A stretch of 15,137 bases of DNA from the NCBI GenBank assembly GCA_002368795.1, contig DFFG01000007.1, positions 1 to 15,137 of the forward strand, in the 5' to 3' direction. Shown one piece after another: positions 15,127 through 15,137 of the stretch; positions within the stretch are counted from its first letter, which is position 1, and the number at the start of each line of letters is the position of its first letter. A program made the translations under genes and the position numbers. The notes under the pieces were generated by a model that ran no database searches, was not told the DNA's origin, and was given only the letters and a program-made list of their open reading frames with translations. Origin of the DNA: Eubacterium sp. UBA3782 (lineage in GTDB: Bacteria; Bacillota; Clostridia; Lachnospirales; Lachnospiraceae).

Positions 15127-15137
15127 GTCGAGTAGAC

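Overview
The window reads as chromosomal DNA from an anaerobic, gut-type Clostridia, most likely Lachnospiraceae. This is inferred from moderate-to-high GC, strong GGAGG-type ribosome sites, surface lipoproteins with Ala/Ser/Thr/Glu-rich linkers, a GPH-family sugar symporter beside a GH78 rhamnosidase, an Old-Yellow-Enzyme-type Fe-S flavoprotein, and dispersed repeats built on GGGACGGTT. No rRNA, tRNA, CRISPR array or transposase gene was seen.

Layout, left to right: an AraC-type regulator (42-1088, minus) divergent from a surface lipoprotein alpha/beta hydrolase (1306-2382, plus); a two-gene minus-strand operon in which a cytoplasmic alpha-L-rhamnosidase (4188-6725) overlaps the downstream GPH symporter (2512-4191) by ATGA; a NamZ/DUF1343 lipoprotein (6995-8620, minus); a zinc-ribbon, single-membrane-segment protein with many YwqK/YD-like repeats (8729-10327, minus); an OYE/2,4-dienoyl-CoA-reductase-like flavoenzyme (10603-12558, minus); and a second divergent pair, an AraC regulator (12771-13688, minus) and a second lipoprotein hydrolase (13846-14898, plus) paralogous to the first. 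No gene-free gap exceeds 300 bases.

Working model (inference): the two surface hydrolases, each with its own AraC regulator, de-esterify an acylated plant compound outside the cell. The symporter imports the rhamnoside, the rhamnosidase removes rhamnose in the cytoplasm, and the flavoenzyme may reduce a C=C bond of the released aglycone or acyl group. The NamZ-like and YwqK-like genes have no obvious place in this pathway.

The most distinctive non-coding signal is a family of short REP-like repeats, ends CCAGACA and TGTCTGG around a core AACCGTCCC. Copies lie at or within about 11 bases of the stop codons of five of the eight genes. Two pairs of copies are arranged as inverted, REPIN-like doublets.
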